Source: Phocaeicola massiliensis B84634 = Timone 84634 = DSM 17679 = JCM 13223 (GTDB taxonomy: Bacteria > Bacteroidota > Bacteroidia > Bacteroidales > Bacteroidaceae). Taken from it: DNA of 64,000 nt. Positions 16,564 to 25,766 of the stretch are shown here, in pieces (within the stretch, counting starts at the first letter, position 1; the number at the start of each line of letters is the position of its first letter). The notes beneath the pieces were generated by a model. It did not search any database. It was not told the origin of the DNA and was given only the letters and a program-made list of their open reading frames with translations. The position numbers were made by a program, and so were the translations under genes. The stretch is from assembly GCF_000382445.1 (NCBI RefSeq), contig NZ_KB905472.1, positions 2,997,603 through 3,061,602 on the forward strand. Direction: 5' to 3'.

Positions 16564-17745
16564 TTATTTCTTCATTATCTCTTCACAAAGCGTATAGCTG
16601 CGAATCATCATTCTGGGAATATGGAACGGTCCCTTGAAGATATTACCCTTAGCCGGCTGTGCCACTGTTCCGTCACGATGCAGATAGCCATACCATTCAC
16701 CATATTCTTTATCAGGGAAATGGGCATAGGTCCAGTCGCTGATTTGCTTATGCATCTCCAGATATTTTTCATTGCCCGTGGCCTGATAAGCATACAGAGT
16801 GGCAATAATGGCCTCTGTCTGCGGCCACCAGAACTTCATATCCTGAGAATAATCCTGGGGAGGAAGATTCTTGCAATCACGGAAATTAATGATACCGCCA
16901 TATTCTTTGTCCCATCCCCAGTCCCAGGACCAGTCAAGGATAGTCAATGCCATATCCACCAATTCTTTATCCCAATTGCGGTACTTGGCCTCTTCCAGAA
17001 TAAACCAGGCCGTCTCGATGCAGTGTCCCGGATTGATGGTGCGACCGTTGATAGAATCGATAAATTCTCCGTCAGGACCTACCATTTCAAGCAATGCCTT
17101 GAATTCAGGATGCATGAAATAAGTACGCAATGCCTTGATGGAACGGTCTATCTGCTCTGTCAGCAACGGGGCGTTGATAGCCGCACGGATGCGTGAAGCG
17201 GTATTTACCAGAATCATTGTGATGGAATGTCCCTGCGATTTCAACGTATCCAGATACTTCGGCTCCAATATGCCCGGAGTGTTCAGGAAACGCATGATGC
17301 GCTTGAACAGCTCCAGTGCTTTTTCGGCATAAGTATGGTCTCCCGATGCAATGGCGTATTCCGACATGGCAATGGCGGCAAAGCCTTCCGAAAAGACATA
17401 ACGGCGTTTACGCAACGGAGTTCCGTCTTCCATCACTTCAAAATACATGCGTCCGTCGGCATCGAAACAATGAGCCTCGATAAAGTCGATACAGCTTTTT
17501 GAAGCAGCCAGCCATTCGGGATTCTTCTCTATATTATTATAGGCATAAGCTGCGATAAAGCCGAAACGTCCTTGAAACCATACCGATTTGGTGGTGTCCA
17601 TCAGACTTCCGTCACGGTCGAGGCAAGTGTATACACCACCATGCTTACGGTCAAGACCGTTTTTCAACCAAAACGGAAGAATGTTTTCGGTCAGATCCTT
17701 CTTATAGCATGCTGCCCAATTCGACAAATATTCGTTTACATTCAT
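16564..17745 (-). CDS. nanE: N-acylglucosamine 2-epimerase (ManNAc to GlcNAc)
   Basis: This 393-residue cytoplasmic enzyme of the AGE/RenBP family interconverts N-acetylmannosamine and N-acetylglucosamine. An (alpha/alpha)6 barrel is suggested by repeated helical blocks. Recognisable motifs are KHGGVYTCLDRDGS near the start, NPGHCIETAWFILEEA, and WWPQTEAIIATLYAY near the end, which carry the family's His and aromatic active-site residues. Bacteroides uses this eukaryote-like epimerase in place of the phosphorylating NanE route, as described for B. fragilis. It is the last gene of the operon, 17 bp after nanL. Confidence 0.93.
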   Translation of the reverse strand: MNVNEYLSNWAACYKKDLTENILPFWLKNGLDRKHGGVYTCLDRDGSLMDTTKSVWFQGRFGFIAAYAYNNIEKNPEWLAASKSCIDFIEAHCFDADGRMYFEVMEDGTPLRKRRYVFSEGFAAIAMSEYAIASGDHTYAEKALELFKRIMRFLNTPGILEPKYLDTLKSQGHSITMILVNTASRIRAAINAPLLTEQIDRSIKALRTYFMHPEFKALLEMVGPDGEFIDSINGRTINPGHCIETAWFILEEAKYRNWDKELVDMALTILDWSWDWGWDKEYGGIINFRDCKNLPPQDYSQDMKFWWPQTEAIIATLYAYQATGNEKYLEMHKQISDWTYAHFPDKEYGEWYGYLHRDGTVAQPAKGNIFKGPFHIPRMMIRSYTLCEEIMKK

Positions 17746-17762
17746 AAAAACAAATGTTTTAT

Positions 17763-18680
17763 TTAGAATTTATTACATCTTTCAAAGAAGTTAATTGCTT
17801 CCAGTTCTTTCTTCATGGCAGCTTCTTCTTCATCGGTCATATTTTGGAACGGAGTGCGGTTCTTACCCAAATCCAGCCCAATCAGTTTCATAATGCGTTT
17901 GCCACCGACAATATTGCCGCGATAATGGCAGATAACATTGATTACTTCCTGTGCAAAGTTCTGACGTTCGCGGGCCAGTTCCAAGTCTCCGGCTTTCCAT
18001 GCTTCAATGATGCCTACCAGTTCTTTACCGTTATAATTGGTTGTTCCACCGATACCACCCTGAGCACCGCCCATGGCAAGACAAGGCAGAATTGTTTCAT
18101 CCTGTCCGTGAAGCATATCGAACTTACCGTTCTTGTAAAGGCGGCACTGGTTATATTCATACATACTTTCGAAAGTATATTTGATACCGGCAAAGTTTGG
18201 AATACGTCCGTCCACAGCTTCAAGGAAAGCCACCATTGACAAGAATGCACCGTTGAATGCAGGAATATGATAGAAATAGAAAGGAAGTTCGGGTGCACCG
18301 CAAGCGATTTCTTCGCAATATTTCACAAGTTCTTCAATACGGCTCACTTTCGGAAAGGGAGGAGCCATGGCACCGATACCCCATGCGCCAATCTTTTGGG
18401 CATGTTCAGCCAAACGCTTGCTGGACTTCACGCAAGTGCTTCCCACATGTACGATAACCTTAAAACCTTGAGGAGCAACTTCCATCCAACGTTCTGCCAG
18501 TTTCATGCGCTCGTCTTCGGTCAGCATATAACCTTCACCGGAAGAACCATTGATAAATACTCCTTGAAGACCATTCTTTACCAACAATTGGCAATATGCT
18601 TCAATCGGTTCATAATTCACTTCTCCGTTTTCATAAAACGGGGTAAAAGGTGCGTCAATAAGTCCGATAATCTTTTCCAT
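17763..18680 (-). CDS. nanL: N-acetylneuraminate lyase
   Basis: This 305-residue aldolase of the DHDPS/NAL family cleaves N-acetylneuraminate to pyruvate and ManNAc. The Schiff-base lysine is Lys167 in GIKYTFESM, the catalytic tyrosine Tyr137 in PFYFYHIP, and the pyruvate-binding motif GSSGEG is at 45-50. A cytoplasmic tetramer is usual. The epimerase follows and the YhcH-type gene precedes by 11 bp, which fits the Bacteroides nanLET arrangement. Confidence 0.94.
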   Translation of the reverse strand: MEKIIGLIDAPFTPFYENGEVNYEPIEAYCQLLVKNGLQGVFINGSSGEGYMLTEDERMKLAERWMEVAPQGFKVIVHVGSTCVKSSKRLAEHAQKIGAWGIGAMAPPFPKVSRIEELVKYCEEIACGAPELPFYFYHIPAFNGAFLSMVAFLEAVDGRIPNFAGIKYTFESMYEYNQCRLYKNGKFDMLHGQDETILPCLAMGGAQGGIGGTTNYNGKELVGIIEAWKAGDLELARERQNFAQEVINVICHYRGNIVGGKRIMKLIGLDLGKNRTPFQNMTDEEEAAMKKELEAINFFERCNKF

Positions 18681-18691
18681 AACTATTTCTT

Positions 18692-19138
18692 TTAGAGTTT
18701 TACTTTTCCTATTAATTTTCTGATTTTTCCTTCACCGATAACCGGAGCATGCGGGTCTTCGGGATAAACGATGGCAAACTCACCGGGTTGTAAGGTGGCA
18801 AACAAGGTGGGTCTATCGCTATAAAGCGCACAGTCTCCCTCCTTTTGGTAAGCCTGAGCCTGATGTTCCAACGTTTCAACAGCCTTCCAACCGATAGTTT
18901 CCTGCCCCGTCAAAAGGATATGCACATCAATGTAATCGCGATGCATTTCCAGCACTTGCTTGTCGGCAGGAACACATTCGGGATTTACATTATTAATAAA
19001 TAAGTTATCGCCATCCAGTTCAATGCGTCCCAAAGGAGCATTCAGCAAGTCATGCGTCTTTACATAATCAAATAATTGTTTGAACAGCGGATGAAGGCTT
19101 TCTATCCGCGAACTGTTCTCTAATCTTGAAACTATCAT
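18692..19138 (-). CDS. YhcH/YjgK/YiaL family protein
   Basis: This 148-residue DUF386 protein has a cupin-like fold, with the family block YIDVHILLTGQETIGW and the terminal DPHAPVIGEG. Homologues lie in sialic-acid operons of many bacteria and are thought to act on the sugar anomer or bind the sugar, with the exact reaction unsettled. It is placed between the transporter and the lyase, with 18- and 11-bp gaps, so it is part of the nan operon. Confidence 0.88.
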   Translation of the reverse strand: MIVSRLENSSRIESLHPLFKQLFDYVKTHDLLNAPLGRIELDGDNLFINNVNPECVPADKQVLEMHRDYIDVHILLTGQETIGWKAVETLEHQAQAYQKEGDCALYSDRPTLFATLQPGEFAIVYPEDPHAPVIGEGKIRKLIGKVKL

Positions 19139-19156
19139 CGTTATTTTTTGTATAAT

Positions 19157-20395
19157 TTAATCGACCATATTATCTGTCTTCGGGCGCAGGAAGAACAACT
19201 GAAGAGCCAAAGCAACCAGAACGATGACACTCAACATGGCAAAGCCCTGTCCCAATCCACCTCCGTCAGTCCATTTGCCCAAAAGCTCCGTTACGGCTGC
19301 ACCGGCAAATACGCCTGTCATGTTCATGATTCCGTATGCCGTTCCACGATGTTTGTCTGAAACAAACTGACACAGAATCGGCATATTGTTGGCATCGAAG
19401 ATACCGTAACCCACACCAAAGAGCAAGCCGGCTCCCACCACACTCACAAAACTGTGTCCGAAACCCAACAGCAACAAGGAAGGAACCGTCAGTCCCAAGC
19501 CAATGGCACCGGTATAAACACGTCCGCGGATATTCTTCTGCACCCATTTATCCGACAGGACACCACCCACAATGACACCGATAAATGATGACAGAGCAAT
19601 GGTTATAGTAGAAATCGGACCTGCCTCAGCCATGGGGATATTCAGACTTTCGGAGAATAATGTCGGAAGCCAGTTCTTGGTTGCCCATCCCGGCAAACTG
19701 GGAGCTGCAAAATAGAACAGGATAATCCAGAAAGCCCAGTTGGATAGTACAATTGCCAGTCCGCTGAACACAGACCCTTTCTTGCGAGGCGTTTCTTTTG
19801 CAAGTTTCTCTATCTTTATATGAGTAGGATTTTCATGCAGGAACAGCACCAATACCAATGCATAGACAATACCCACAATACCAAACCAATGGAAAGTAAG
19901 CTGCCAGGAGAAAGCGGCCGCCACCGTTGCGCCGAAACCTCCGATAGCCTGTCCGGTGTACAGACCGGTCATGTGAATACCGATGGCCAGAGAGCGGGAT
20001 TTATCCTGATGCCAGTCGGCAATCAGTGAAAGTGCTGAAGGAATATATAGAGCTTCACTCACCCCCATGGTGGCACGCAGCCAGTAAAGTTCATGGAAAT
20101 CAGTCGCATAACCCATCAAATAAGTCACGGCAGACCATACAAAAAGGCTACCGACGATTAACCATTTACGACTCACCCGATCAGCAATAACACCGGCTAC
20201 CGGACTCATAAAGCCGTAAATCCACAAAAATACAGCCATCAAAGCTCCAAAAGCCTCAGCCTTATTGAGCTCCACAATGTCCACTTTCATTGCTTCCTGC
20301 ATAGTAGAAAGCATCTGGCGGTCCATATAGTTGAGAAGTGCCACAACCCACAAAAGACCTACCACCACCCAAGGATAGATTTTCTTGTTTTTCAT
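19157..20395 (-). CDS. nanT: MFS transporter, sialic-acid type
   Basis: This 412-residue inner-membrane transporter has 12 predicted helices and the MFS motif between helices 2 and 3 (AGVIADRVSRKW). It is the first gene of the operon, directly behind a canonical promoter. The linked lyase and epimerase imply N-acetylneuraminate as substrate, as for B. fragilis NanT. The sequence alone would only support an anion/sugar-acid MFS carrier. Confidence 0.88.
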   Translation of the reverse strand: MKNKKIYPWVVVGLLWVVALLNYMDRQMLSTMQEAMKVDIVELNKAEAFGALMAVFLWIYGFMSPVAGVIADRVSRKWLIVGSLFVWSAVTYLMGYATDFHELYWLRATMGVSEALYIPSALSLIADWHQDKSRSLAIGIHMTGLYTGQAIGGFGATVAAAFSWQLTFHWFGIVGIVYALVLVLFLHENPTHIKIEKLAKETPRKKGSVFSGLAIVLSNWAFWIILFYFAAPSLPGWATKNWLPTLFSESLNIPMAEAGPISTITIALSSFIGVIVGGVLSDKWVQKNIRGRVYTGAIGLGLTVPSLLLLGFGHSFVSVVGAGLLFGVGYGIFDANNMPILCQFVSDKHRGTAYGIMNMTGVFAGAAVTELLGKWTDGGGLGQGFAMLSVIVLVALALQLFFLRPKTDNMVD

Positions 20396-20419
20396 TTATA
20401 TTAAATCAATTCGACTGCG

Positions 20420-20450
20420 CAAATATAGGAACTTAATTTAATAACACAAA
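20420..20450 (-). promoter_or_regulatory. nan operon promoter
   Basis: On the minus strand TTTG (20450-20447), a 19-nt spacer and TATATTTG (20427-20420) match the Bacteroides consensus exactly. The start codon of the transporter is 25 nt downstream. I see no clear operator. The interval 20451-20633 is AT-rich and otherwise empty. Confidence 0.9.
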
Positions 20451-20633
20451 TAGATTTAATGAAATATTTTACGATATAACGATTATTTTTTAAACAGAAG
20501 TAAGAATTAAAACAAGATGCTGTTATTGAAGCCTTCTTTAAGGTAAAGTAAGTATAAATCATTTAAATTTCATACAGAATAAAAGAGGGAAAGAAGACCG
20601 GCACCCTGCAAAACTCCCCTCCATAAAAGTATA

Positions 20634-20675
20634 AAAAAATAATTCGGCGAACTATTATATTAATAAATCACCGAA
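20634..20675 (-). terminator. Intrinsic terminator of the thioesterase gene
   Basis: On the minus strand TTCGGTG pairs with CGCCGAA (one G-T) around a 19-nt AT-rich loop, followed by TTATTTTTTTAT. Confidence 0.7.
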
Positions 20676-20712
20676 CAATTCATAAATTAATTTATTATAT
20701 CAGGAAAGAGAG

Positions 20713-21156
20713 TCACTTCTTTGCCAAATCGTCCATTGTCTTACCCTCGTAAGCACAAATCGCCTGTTTATACTCCTCGGCTATCTGCTTCGGCTCTTTG
20801 GTTGCAATATCATAACCCACCATCACTGTACGGCACTCACATTTTACCTCCTGCGTATCCGTTGTCACAGCACGTTGCAGCAATGTGAAGCTTTTATGCC
20901 CTAACTGAACAACAGCTGTCTCTATTACCAAATGGTCTGAAAAGAATACAGGCGCATAGAAGTTGGCATTGATATTTGCTACTACAATGGCCATCTTATT
21001 CCAATCCGCACTCCCCAACACATCTTTTATATAAGTTGTCTTTGCCAAATCATATAAAGAAAAATAAACCGAATTGTTCACGTGTCCGAACTGGTCTACG
21101 TCACTGAACCGTATTTGTACCGGCATCGTATGCCTGAATTTTATTTCCTCTCCCAT
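20713..21156 (-). CDS. 4HBT-family acyl-CoA thioesterase
   Basis: This 147-residue hot-dog-fold thioesterase would release acyl groups from CoA. The active-site region FSDVDQFGHVNNSVYF holds the family Asp and the HVNN block. I chose MGEEIKFRH as the start. The upstream ATG at 21177 lies only two bases downstream of the -7 box at 21179-21186, too close to be within the transcript. It is a stand-alone gene, divergent from metY. The acyl substrate is unknown. Confidence 0.88.
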   Translation of the reverse strand: MGEEIKFRHTMPVQIRFSDVDQFGHVNNSVYFSLYDLAKTTYIKDVLGSADWNKMAIVVANINANFYAPVFFSDHLVIETAVVQLGHKSFTLLQRAVTTDTQEVKCECRTVMVGYDIATKEPKQIAEEYKQAICAYEGKTMDDLAKK

Positions 21157-21178
21157 AGTTATGCTTATTAATTTCATT

Positions 21179-21186
21179 CAAATATA
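21179..21186 (-). promoter_or_regulatory. Promoter -7 box of the thioesterase gene
   Basis: The minus strand reads TATATTTG. The start codon at 21156 is 22 nt downstream. No good -33 box is visible. Confidence 0.7.
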
Positions 21187-21228
21187 ATACTTTTCCTAAT
21201 AAAAGAACACTAAATAAGAGATTATTCT

Positions 21229-21236
21229 TACTTTTG
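21229..21236 (+). promoter_or_regulatory. Promoter -7 box of metY
   Basis: TACTTTTG fits TAnnTTTG and lies 44 bp before the metY start codon. I see no sulfur-responsive riboswitch in the short leader. Confidence 0.65.
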
Positions 21237-21280
21237 CGTTCAATTTATTTAAAGTGAAACCATTAACTTAAAGAATAGAC

Positions 21281-22567
21281 ATGGATAAGAAGTTTAGCAA
21301 ATCCACCCTTTGCGTACAAGGAGGATGGCAGCCGAAAAAAGGAGAACCGCGCGTTTTGCCCATTTATCAAAGTACAACTTTCAAGTATGATACCAGCGAA
21401 CAGATGGCTCGTTTATTCGACCTTGAAGATACGGGCTACTTCTATACCCGCTTGCAAAACCCGACCAATGACGCAGTGGCAGCAAAAATAGCTGCATTGG
21501 AAGGTGGTGTGGGCGCCATGCTTACTTCATCGGGACAGGCTGCTAATTTCTATGCCATTTTCAATATCTGTCAGGCAGGTGACCATTTTGTATGCTCGTC
21601 TACCATCTACGGCGGTACTTTCAACCTCTTCGGAGTCACGTTGAAGAAGCTTGGCATCGAATGCACTTTTGTCAATGCCGACGCACCCGAAGAAGAAATT
21701 GACAAGGCTTTCCGCCCGAACACCAAAGCATTGTTCGGAGAAACCATCTCAAACCCCAGCATCGATGTGCTCGACATTGAGAAGTTTGCACGTATTGCCC
21801 ACAAGCACGGGGTGCCTCTGATTGTCGACAATACTTTCGCCACTCCCATCAACTGTCGTCCGTTTGAATGGGGAGCCGACATTGTGACTCACTCTACCAC
21901 CAAATATATGGACGGACATGCCACCAGTGTAGGCGGAGCCATCGTAGACAGCGGCAATTTCGATTGGGAAGCGCATGCCGACAAATTCCCCGGACTGACT
22001 CAGCCGGATGAATCTTACCACGGACTGACTTATACCAAAGCATTCGGTAAAATGGCCTATATGACCAAAGCTACTGCGCAACTGATGCGTGACCTCGGTT
22101 CCATTCAGTCACCGCAAAATGCGTTCCTGCTGAATCTGGGACTCGAGACACTTCATCTGCGTGTGCCCCGTCACTGTGAAAACGCACAGAAAGTGGCCGA
22201 ATGGCTGGAAGCCAATCCACAGGTGAAATGGGTAAACTATTGCGGTCTGAAAAGCAGCAAATATTATGAACTGGCACAGAAATATATGCCGAACGGCTCT
22301 TGCGGTGTTATCGCTTTCGGACTGAACGGCAGCCGCGAAGAGGCCATCAAGTTTATGGATGCACTGAAACTGGCCTGCATCGTGACTCATGTGGCAGATG
22401 CCCGCACATGCGTGCTTCATCCTGCCAGCCATACACACCGCCAGTTAACGGACGAGCAATTGATGGAAGCCGGAGTTGCTCCCGACTTAATCCGCCTGTC
22501 GGTAGGTATCGAAGATGCCAACGACATCATCGCCGATCTGGAACAAGCTTTAGAACAGATTAAATAA
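21281..22567 (+). CDS. metY: O-acetylhomoserine sulfhydrylase
   Basis: This 428-residue PLP enzyme of the Cys/Met metabolism family makes homocysteine from O-acetylhomoserine and sulfide. The PLP lysine lies in VTHSTTKYMDGH. Phosphate-binding residues lie near TSSGQAA, and the C-terminal LIRLSVGIED is typical. The length of about 430 separates it from the shorter gamma-synthases MetB and MetC. It is followed after 8 bp by an SDR gene in the same operon. Confidence 0.93.
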   Translation: MDKKFSKSTLCVQGGWQPKKGEPRVLPIYQSTTFKYDTSEQMARLFDLEDTGYFYTRLQNPTNDAVAAKIAALEGGVGAMLTSSGQAANFYAIFNICQAGDHFVCSSTIYGGTFNLFGVTLKKLGIECTFVNADAPEEEIDKAFRPNTKALFGETISNPSIDVLDIEKFARIAHKHGVPLIVDNTFATPINCRPFEWGADIVTHSTTKYMDGHATSVGGAIVDSGNFDWEAHADKFPGLTQPDESYHGLTYTKAFGKMAYMTKATAQLMRDLGSIQSPQNAFLLNLGLETLHLRVPRHCENAQKVAEWLEANPQVKWVNYCGLKSSKYYELAQKYMPNGSCGVIAFGLNGSREEAIKFMDALKLACIVTHVADARTCVLHPASHTHRQLTDEQLMEAGVAPDLIRLSVGIEDANDIIADLEQALEQIK

Positions 22568-22575
22568 GATAAGCC

Positions 22576-23307
22576 ATGTCAGTCAAACGGGTTGTTATCA
22601 TCGGAGCCACTTCGGGCATCGGGCTGGAAGTAGCCAAAGGCTACCTGAAGGCCGGATGGCAGGTAGGCATAGCCGGACGCAGGGAAGAGGAATTGGAAAA
22701 GCTCCGCCGGACTGCTCCCGGACAGGTGTGTGCCCAAGTCTTGGACGTCACTCACGAAGATGCACCCTATTTGCTGAAACAACTGATAGACGAGTTGGGA
22801 GGTATGGATTTATTTTTGCTGAGCTCAGGCATTGGTAAACAAAACCTCTCTCTGACACCCGATATCGAATTACAGACTGCCGCCACCAATGTGGAGGGTT
22901 TCATCCGCATGGTGACGGCAGCCTATCATTATTTTGAACAGCAAGGACACGGACATCTGGCTGTGATAAGTTCCATTGCCGGAACCAAAGGACTGGGTTC
23001 GGCTCCCGCCTATTCCGCCACCAAACGTTTTCAGAATACTTACATCGAGGCTCTCGACCAATTGGCGCATATCAACCGCCTGCCCATTGTGTTTACTGAT
23101 ATCCGTCCCGGATTTGTAGCCACCCCGCTACTGAAAGACGACAAATATCCTCTGCTGATGAACGTTTCCGCAGTCGCCGCCCACATCATCAATGCACTCA
23201 ACAAAAAGAAACGCACCGTCATCATCGACCGGCGTTATCAAGTGCTGGTGTTCTTCTGGAGGCTTATTCCCAAATGGTTATGGGTCAAGTTGCCCGTCAA
23301 GAATTAA
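22576..23307 (+). CDS. Short-chain dehydrogenase/reductase
   Basis: This 243-residue NAD(P)-dependent classical SDR has the Rossmann motif GATSGIG at 10-16, catalytic Ser132/133 (ISSIAG), and Tyr146 with Lys150 in YSATK. The C terminus is hydrophobic (FFWRLIPKWLW), which suggests membrane association. Co-transcription with metY is implied by the 8-bp gap, but no metabolic link is obvious. The substrate is unknown. Confidence 0.9.
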   Translation: MSVKRVVIIGATSGIGLEVAKGYLKAGWQVGIAGRREEELEKLRRTAPGQVCAQVLDVTHEDAPYLLKQLIDELGGMDLFLLSSGIGKQNLSLTPDIELQTAATNVEGFIRMVTAAYHYFEQQGHGHLAVISSIAGTKGLGSAPAYSATKRFQNTYIEALDQLAHINRLPIVFTDIRPGFVATPLLKDDKYPLLMNVSAVAAHIINALNKKKRTVIIDRRYQVLVFFWRLIPKWLWVKLPVKN

Positions 23308-23338
23308 AAAGCGAAAAACCTATCACAGGCAACCACTT

Positions 23339-24475
23339 TCATTTTACCTTGTAATAAAAAAGGACCGGATTAGAATCCTCTTCCACCCGGTTTAACAATT
23401 CCAGCATCTTCACGGTGGTCTTTGCCTTGACTTTCGGATAAGTTTCAACCAAAGACTTCAAGCTCATCAAGCTTCCTGCCATAGCCACAAAGCATATCCT
23501 TTCTTTTTCACCGCCCACCGGAGTATAACCGTGCAAGTTATACCCGTATTCAGACTGGAATATATAATCATATTTACGAACAGCGTCGTCCCATTTTGAC
23601 AAGATATACAACCTATCAAACAAGTTTGTTCGGAACAATAAATGTTCGGAAGTTTCGGTCACATCCGTCATCAAATAAACCAAGCCTTTCTCTCTGGAGA
23701 ATTTATTCAAGTCACGGCAGTCATACACCTTATCCTTTGCATCCTCCGGAAATGTTTCATTCATAAAGTCAATAGTACAAGAAGGAGATGCCGATTGGTT
23801 TTCTAACTTATAAATTGTATTATCAAATTTCCGGGTAAACAGCACAGGCGATGAAGCACTCAACTGATGCCCTGCTATAAAACAAAATGGGGCAATTTCT
23901 ATCAATGGTTCCAACAAGCCCGTTGTCTCTTCCCCGTGAATCGCAGTTATAGAATTTTCCGACAACCGGCCATTGGCGTAAGTTTCATTCTCCAAATAAA
24001 TAAAATCTCCGTCCAAAGCAATAGAGTGATAATAACCGGGCAATTTCCGGCTACTGATGAAATTGCCTTCCGCATCAAAACGCAGCAACGCTGACGGTTC
24101 GGTCAACAGCACCAACTGATTTTTTCGTTTGTCAATGGCGACATCCATCACAGCACTATACTCTTCCGGCCCCATCCCAACCCGATGGATAGTAAACAAA
24201 TGTTTCCCATCCATATTAAAAGCCACCACTTGTTTCCCCGCTTTATCAAGTATATAAAGATTCCCCTTCCATTCTATCAACCTGTTGACACGGGCAATCA
24301 GCGCATCGTCTTTCGTCTCTAAGGCAATAACGCGAGAATCATATAAGAATGTAGTATCTGCTATCGATGGCTCTCCTTCTTCTAAAACAGCCGTTGCTTC
24401 ACTTCCATATTGTGAAGTAGCGCACCCTGCTCCAAGCAATAACAAGAACAACAAAAGGAAATATTTTGTCCGCAT
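23339..24475 (-). CDS. Six-bladed beta-propeller lipoprotein
   Basis: This 378-residue lipoprotein starts at MRTKYFLL, with lipobox LLGAGC (Cys18). The body matches the Bacteroides 6-bladed-propeller group (BF3164-like/DUF4934 type), with repeated blade-like blocks such as GNLYILDKAGKQVVAFNMDG. The end EEDSNPVLFYYKVK is shared with the protein at 27151. A start 8 codons upstream would precede the signal peptide without purpose. A surface or periplasmic binding role is likely, ligand unknown. It converges on the SDR gene. Confidence 0.85.
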   Translation of the reverse strand: MRTKYFLLLFLLLLGAGCATSQYGSEATAVLEEGEPSIADTTFLYDSRVIALETKDDALIARVNRLIEWKGNLYILDKAGKQVVAFNMDGKHLFTIHRVGMGPEEYSAVMDVAIDKRKNQLVLLTEPSALLRFDAEGNFISSRKLPGYYHSIALDGDFIYLENETYANGRLSENSITAIHGEETTGLLEPLIEIAPFCFIAGHQLSASSPVLFTRKFDNTIYKLENQSASPSCTIDFMNETFPEDAKDKVYDCRDLNKFSREKGLVYLMTDVTETSEHLLFRTNLFDRLYILSKWDDAVRKYDYIFQSEYGYNLHGYTPVGGEKERICFVAMAGSLMSLKSLVETYPKVKAKTTVKMLELLNRVEEDSNPVLFYYKVK

Positions 24476-24781
24476 AATATTTATGTTTCTCAAGGTCATA
24501 CAGATATATCAACATTGAAAAAAGGATTCAGGTCCTTTTTCATTAACTACTTGAGATATAAGCCTATACTCGCACACAGCCAAAGTGCACAATAATAAAT
24601 TCCTTTTCATAAGTATTTCAATTTTAAAGTTAACAATTACACTAATATACATCTTATATTGAATAGAAAAAAAATAATTTTATGCTTTTCTTTGTAACAA
24701 CATTCTCTCTGCTTCCGTCTATCTAGATGAAAGCGCTTTTAAAAAGAGAACCTGAAGTATAAACATAAACAAAATAAAACC
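24476..24781. other. Intergenic region before the ECF operon
   Basis: This AT-rich 306-bp stretch between divergent genes has no gene. A weak minus-strand TATATCTG box at about 24507-24514 could serve the propeller lipoprotein. For the operon starting at 24782 I find no convincing TAnnTTTG box near the start, as would be expected if the operon's own ECF sigma factor reads it. Confidence 0.4.
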
Positions 24782-25252
24782 ATGAAAAAGTATATATTGG
24801 CATTAGCACTGTTGTTTGTCTGTCACATCGGTTTTGCCCAAGACCTTAATTCTCTGTTCGATGAATTCAAGAAAGAGCCTAACGCAGACTGTATTAGCAT
24901 TTCACCTTTCATGATGGCTATCGGAAAGATGTTCATGGGCAACGACAGCGATGCGAAGCTTGCCCGAAAGTTCAAATCAATAAGAATTTTGGATTTGGAA
25001 GCCTGCTCGACAAGCGTAAAGGAACGCTTCAGCAAAAAGATAAACGCACAGCGAATTAAAGACTACGAAACGCTGGTTCAGGTAAACGATGAAGGTGAAA
25101 AAGTGCACATTCTGGCAAAAAGTAAGAACGACGTGATACGCGAACTGCTCATCGTCTGCACCGGGAACGGCGATTGCACATTGGTACAGTTAAAGGGAAA
25201 AGTAAGCAAAGAAAAAATAGCCAAACTACTGGCAAAAGAAGAAATGATGTAA
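24782..25252 (+). CDS. DUF4252 protein, first copy
   Basis: This 156-residue exported protein has a signal peptide ending near GFAQ, so it is periplasmic or anchored otherwise. The DUF4252 domain covers almost all the rest. The block QVNDEGEKVHILAK is nearly repeated in the second copy at 26286 (RINDEGEKVTIFQK). It is the first gene of a four-gene operon and stops one base before the ECF sigma start. The function of DUF4252 is unknown. Its link to sigma/anti-sigma pairs suggests a signalling or target role. Confidence 0.85.
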   Translation: MKKYILALALLFVCHIGFAQDLNSLFDEFKKEPNADCISISPFMMAIGKMFMGNDSDAKLARKFKSIRILDLEACSTSVKERFSKKINAQRIKDYETLVQVNDEGEKVHILAKSKNDVIRELLIVCTGNGDCTLVQLKGKVSKEKIAKLLAKEEMM

Positions 25253-25253
25253 C

Positions 25254-25766
25254 ATGGACGCCGCTAGTTTTAAACAACAATTTCTACCTTGCCATGCCAA
25301 ACTCTATCGAGTGGCCTTCCGGCTGATGGGCAACGTTCAGGATGCCGAGGATATGGTGCAGGAAGCGTATCTGAAATTGTGGAAAAAGCGCGACGAACTT
25401 TCCGAAGTTGCCAGCATCGAGGCTTATTGCGTGACGCTTATCAAGAACTTGTGCTACGATTCCCTGCGTTCCTGCCGACCGGACGAAGACAGCCGACTGC
25501 CCGAAGAGCTTAAGCTTCCGACAGACAGCAACATCGCCCGCGAGATAGAACAAAAGGACGAAGCAAGGCAGGTAAAAAGACTGATTAGACAGTTGCCCCG
25601 GTCACAGCAACAAATCATCTTGCTGCGTGACGTGAATGACTGTTCCTACGAAGAAATAGAACAAGTCACCGGGCTTACAGCCGTCAATATACGTGTATTG
25701 CTGAGCCGCGCCCGCAAAAAGATACGTGAACAATTTAATGAAATTATGAACTATGAAAGTAAATGA
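25254..25766 (+). CDS. ECF-type RNA polymerase sigma factor
   Basis: This 170-residue sigma factor has region 2 (about 18-85, with LMGNVQDAEDMVQEAYLKLW) and region 4 (about 110-165, with YEEIEQVTGLTAVNIRVLLSRARKKI). It lacks region 3, as ECF factors do. It overlaps the next gene by 14 bp, which implies coupled translation with its putative anti-sigma factor. It probably directs the promoter of its own operon. Confidence 0.92.
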   Translation: MDAASFKQQFLPCHAKLYRVAFRLMGNVQDAEDMVQEAYLKLWKKRDELSEVASIEAYCVTLIKNLCYDSLRSCRPDEDSRLPEELKLPTDSNIAREIEQKDEARQVKRLIRQLPRSQQQIILLRDVNDCSYEEIEQVTGLTAVNIRVLLSRARKKIREQFNEIMNYESK

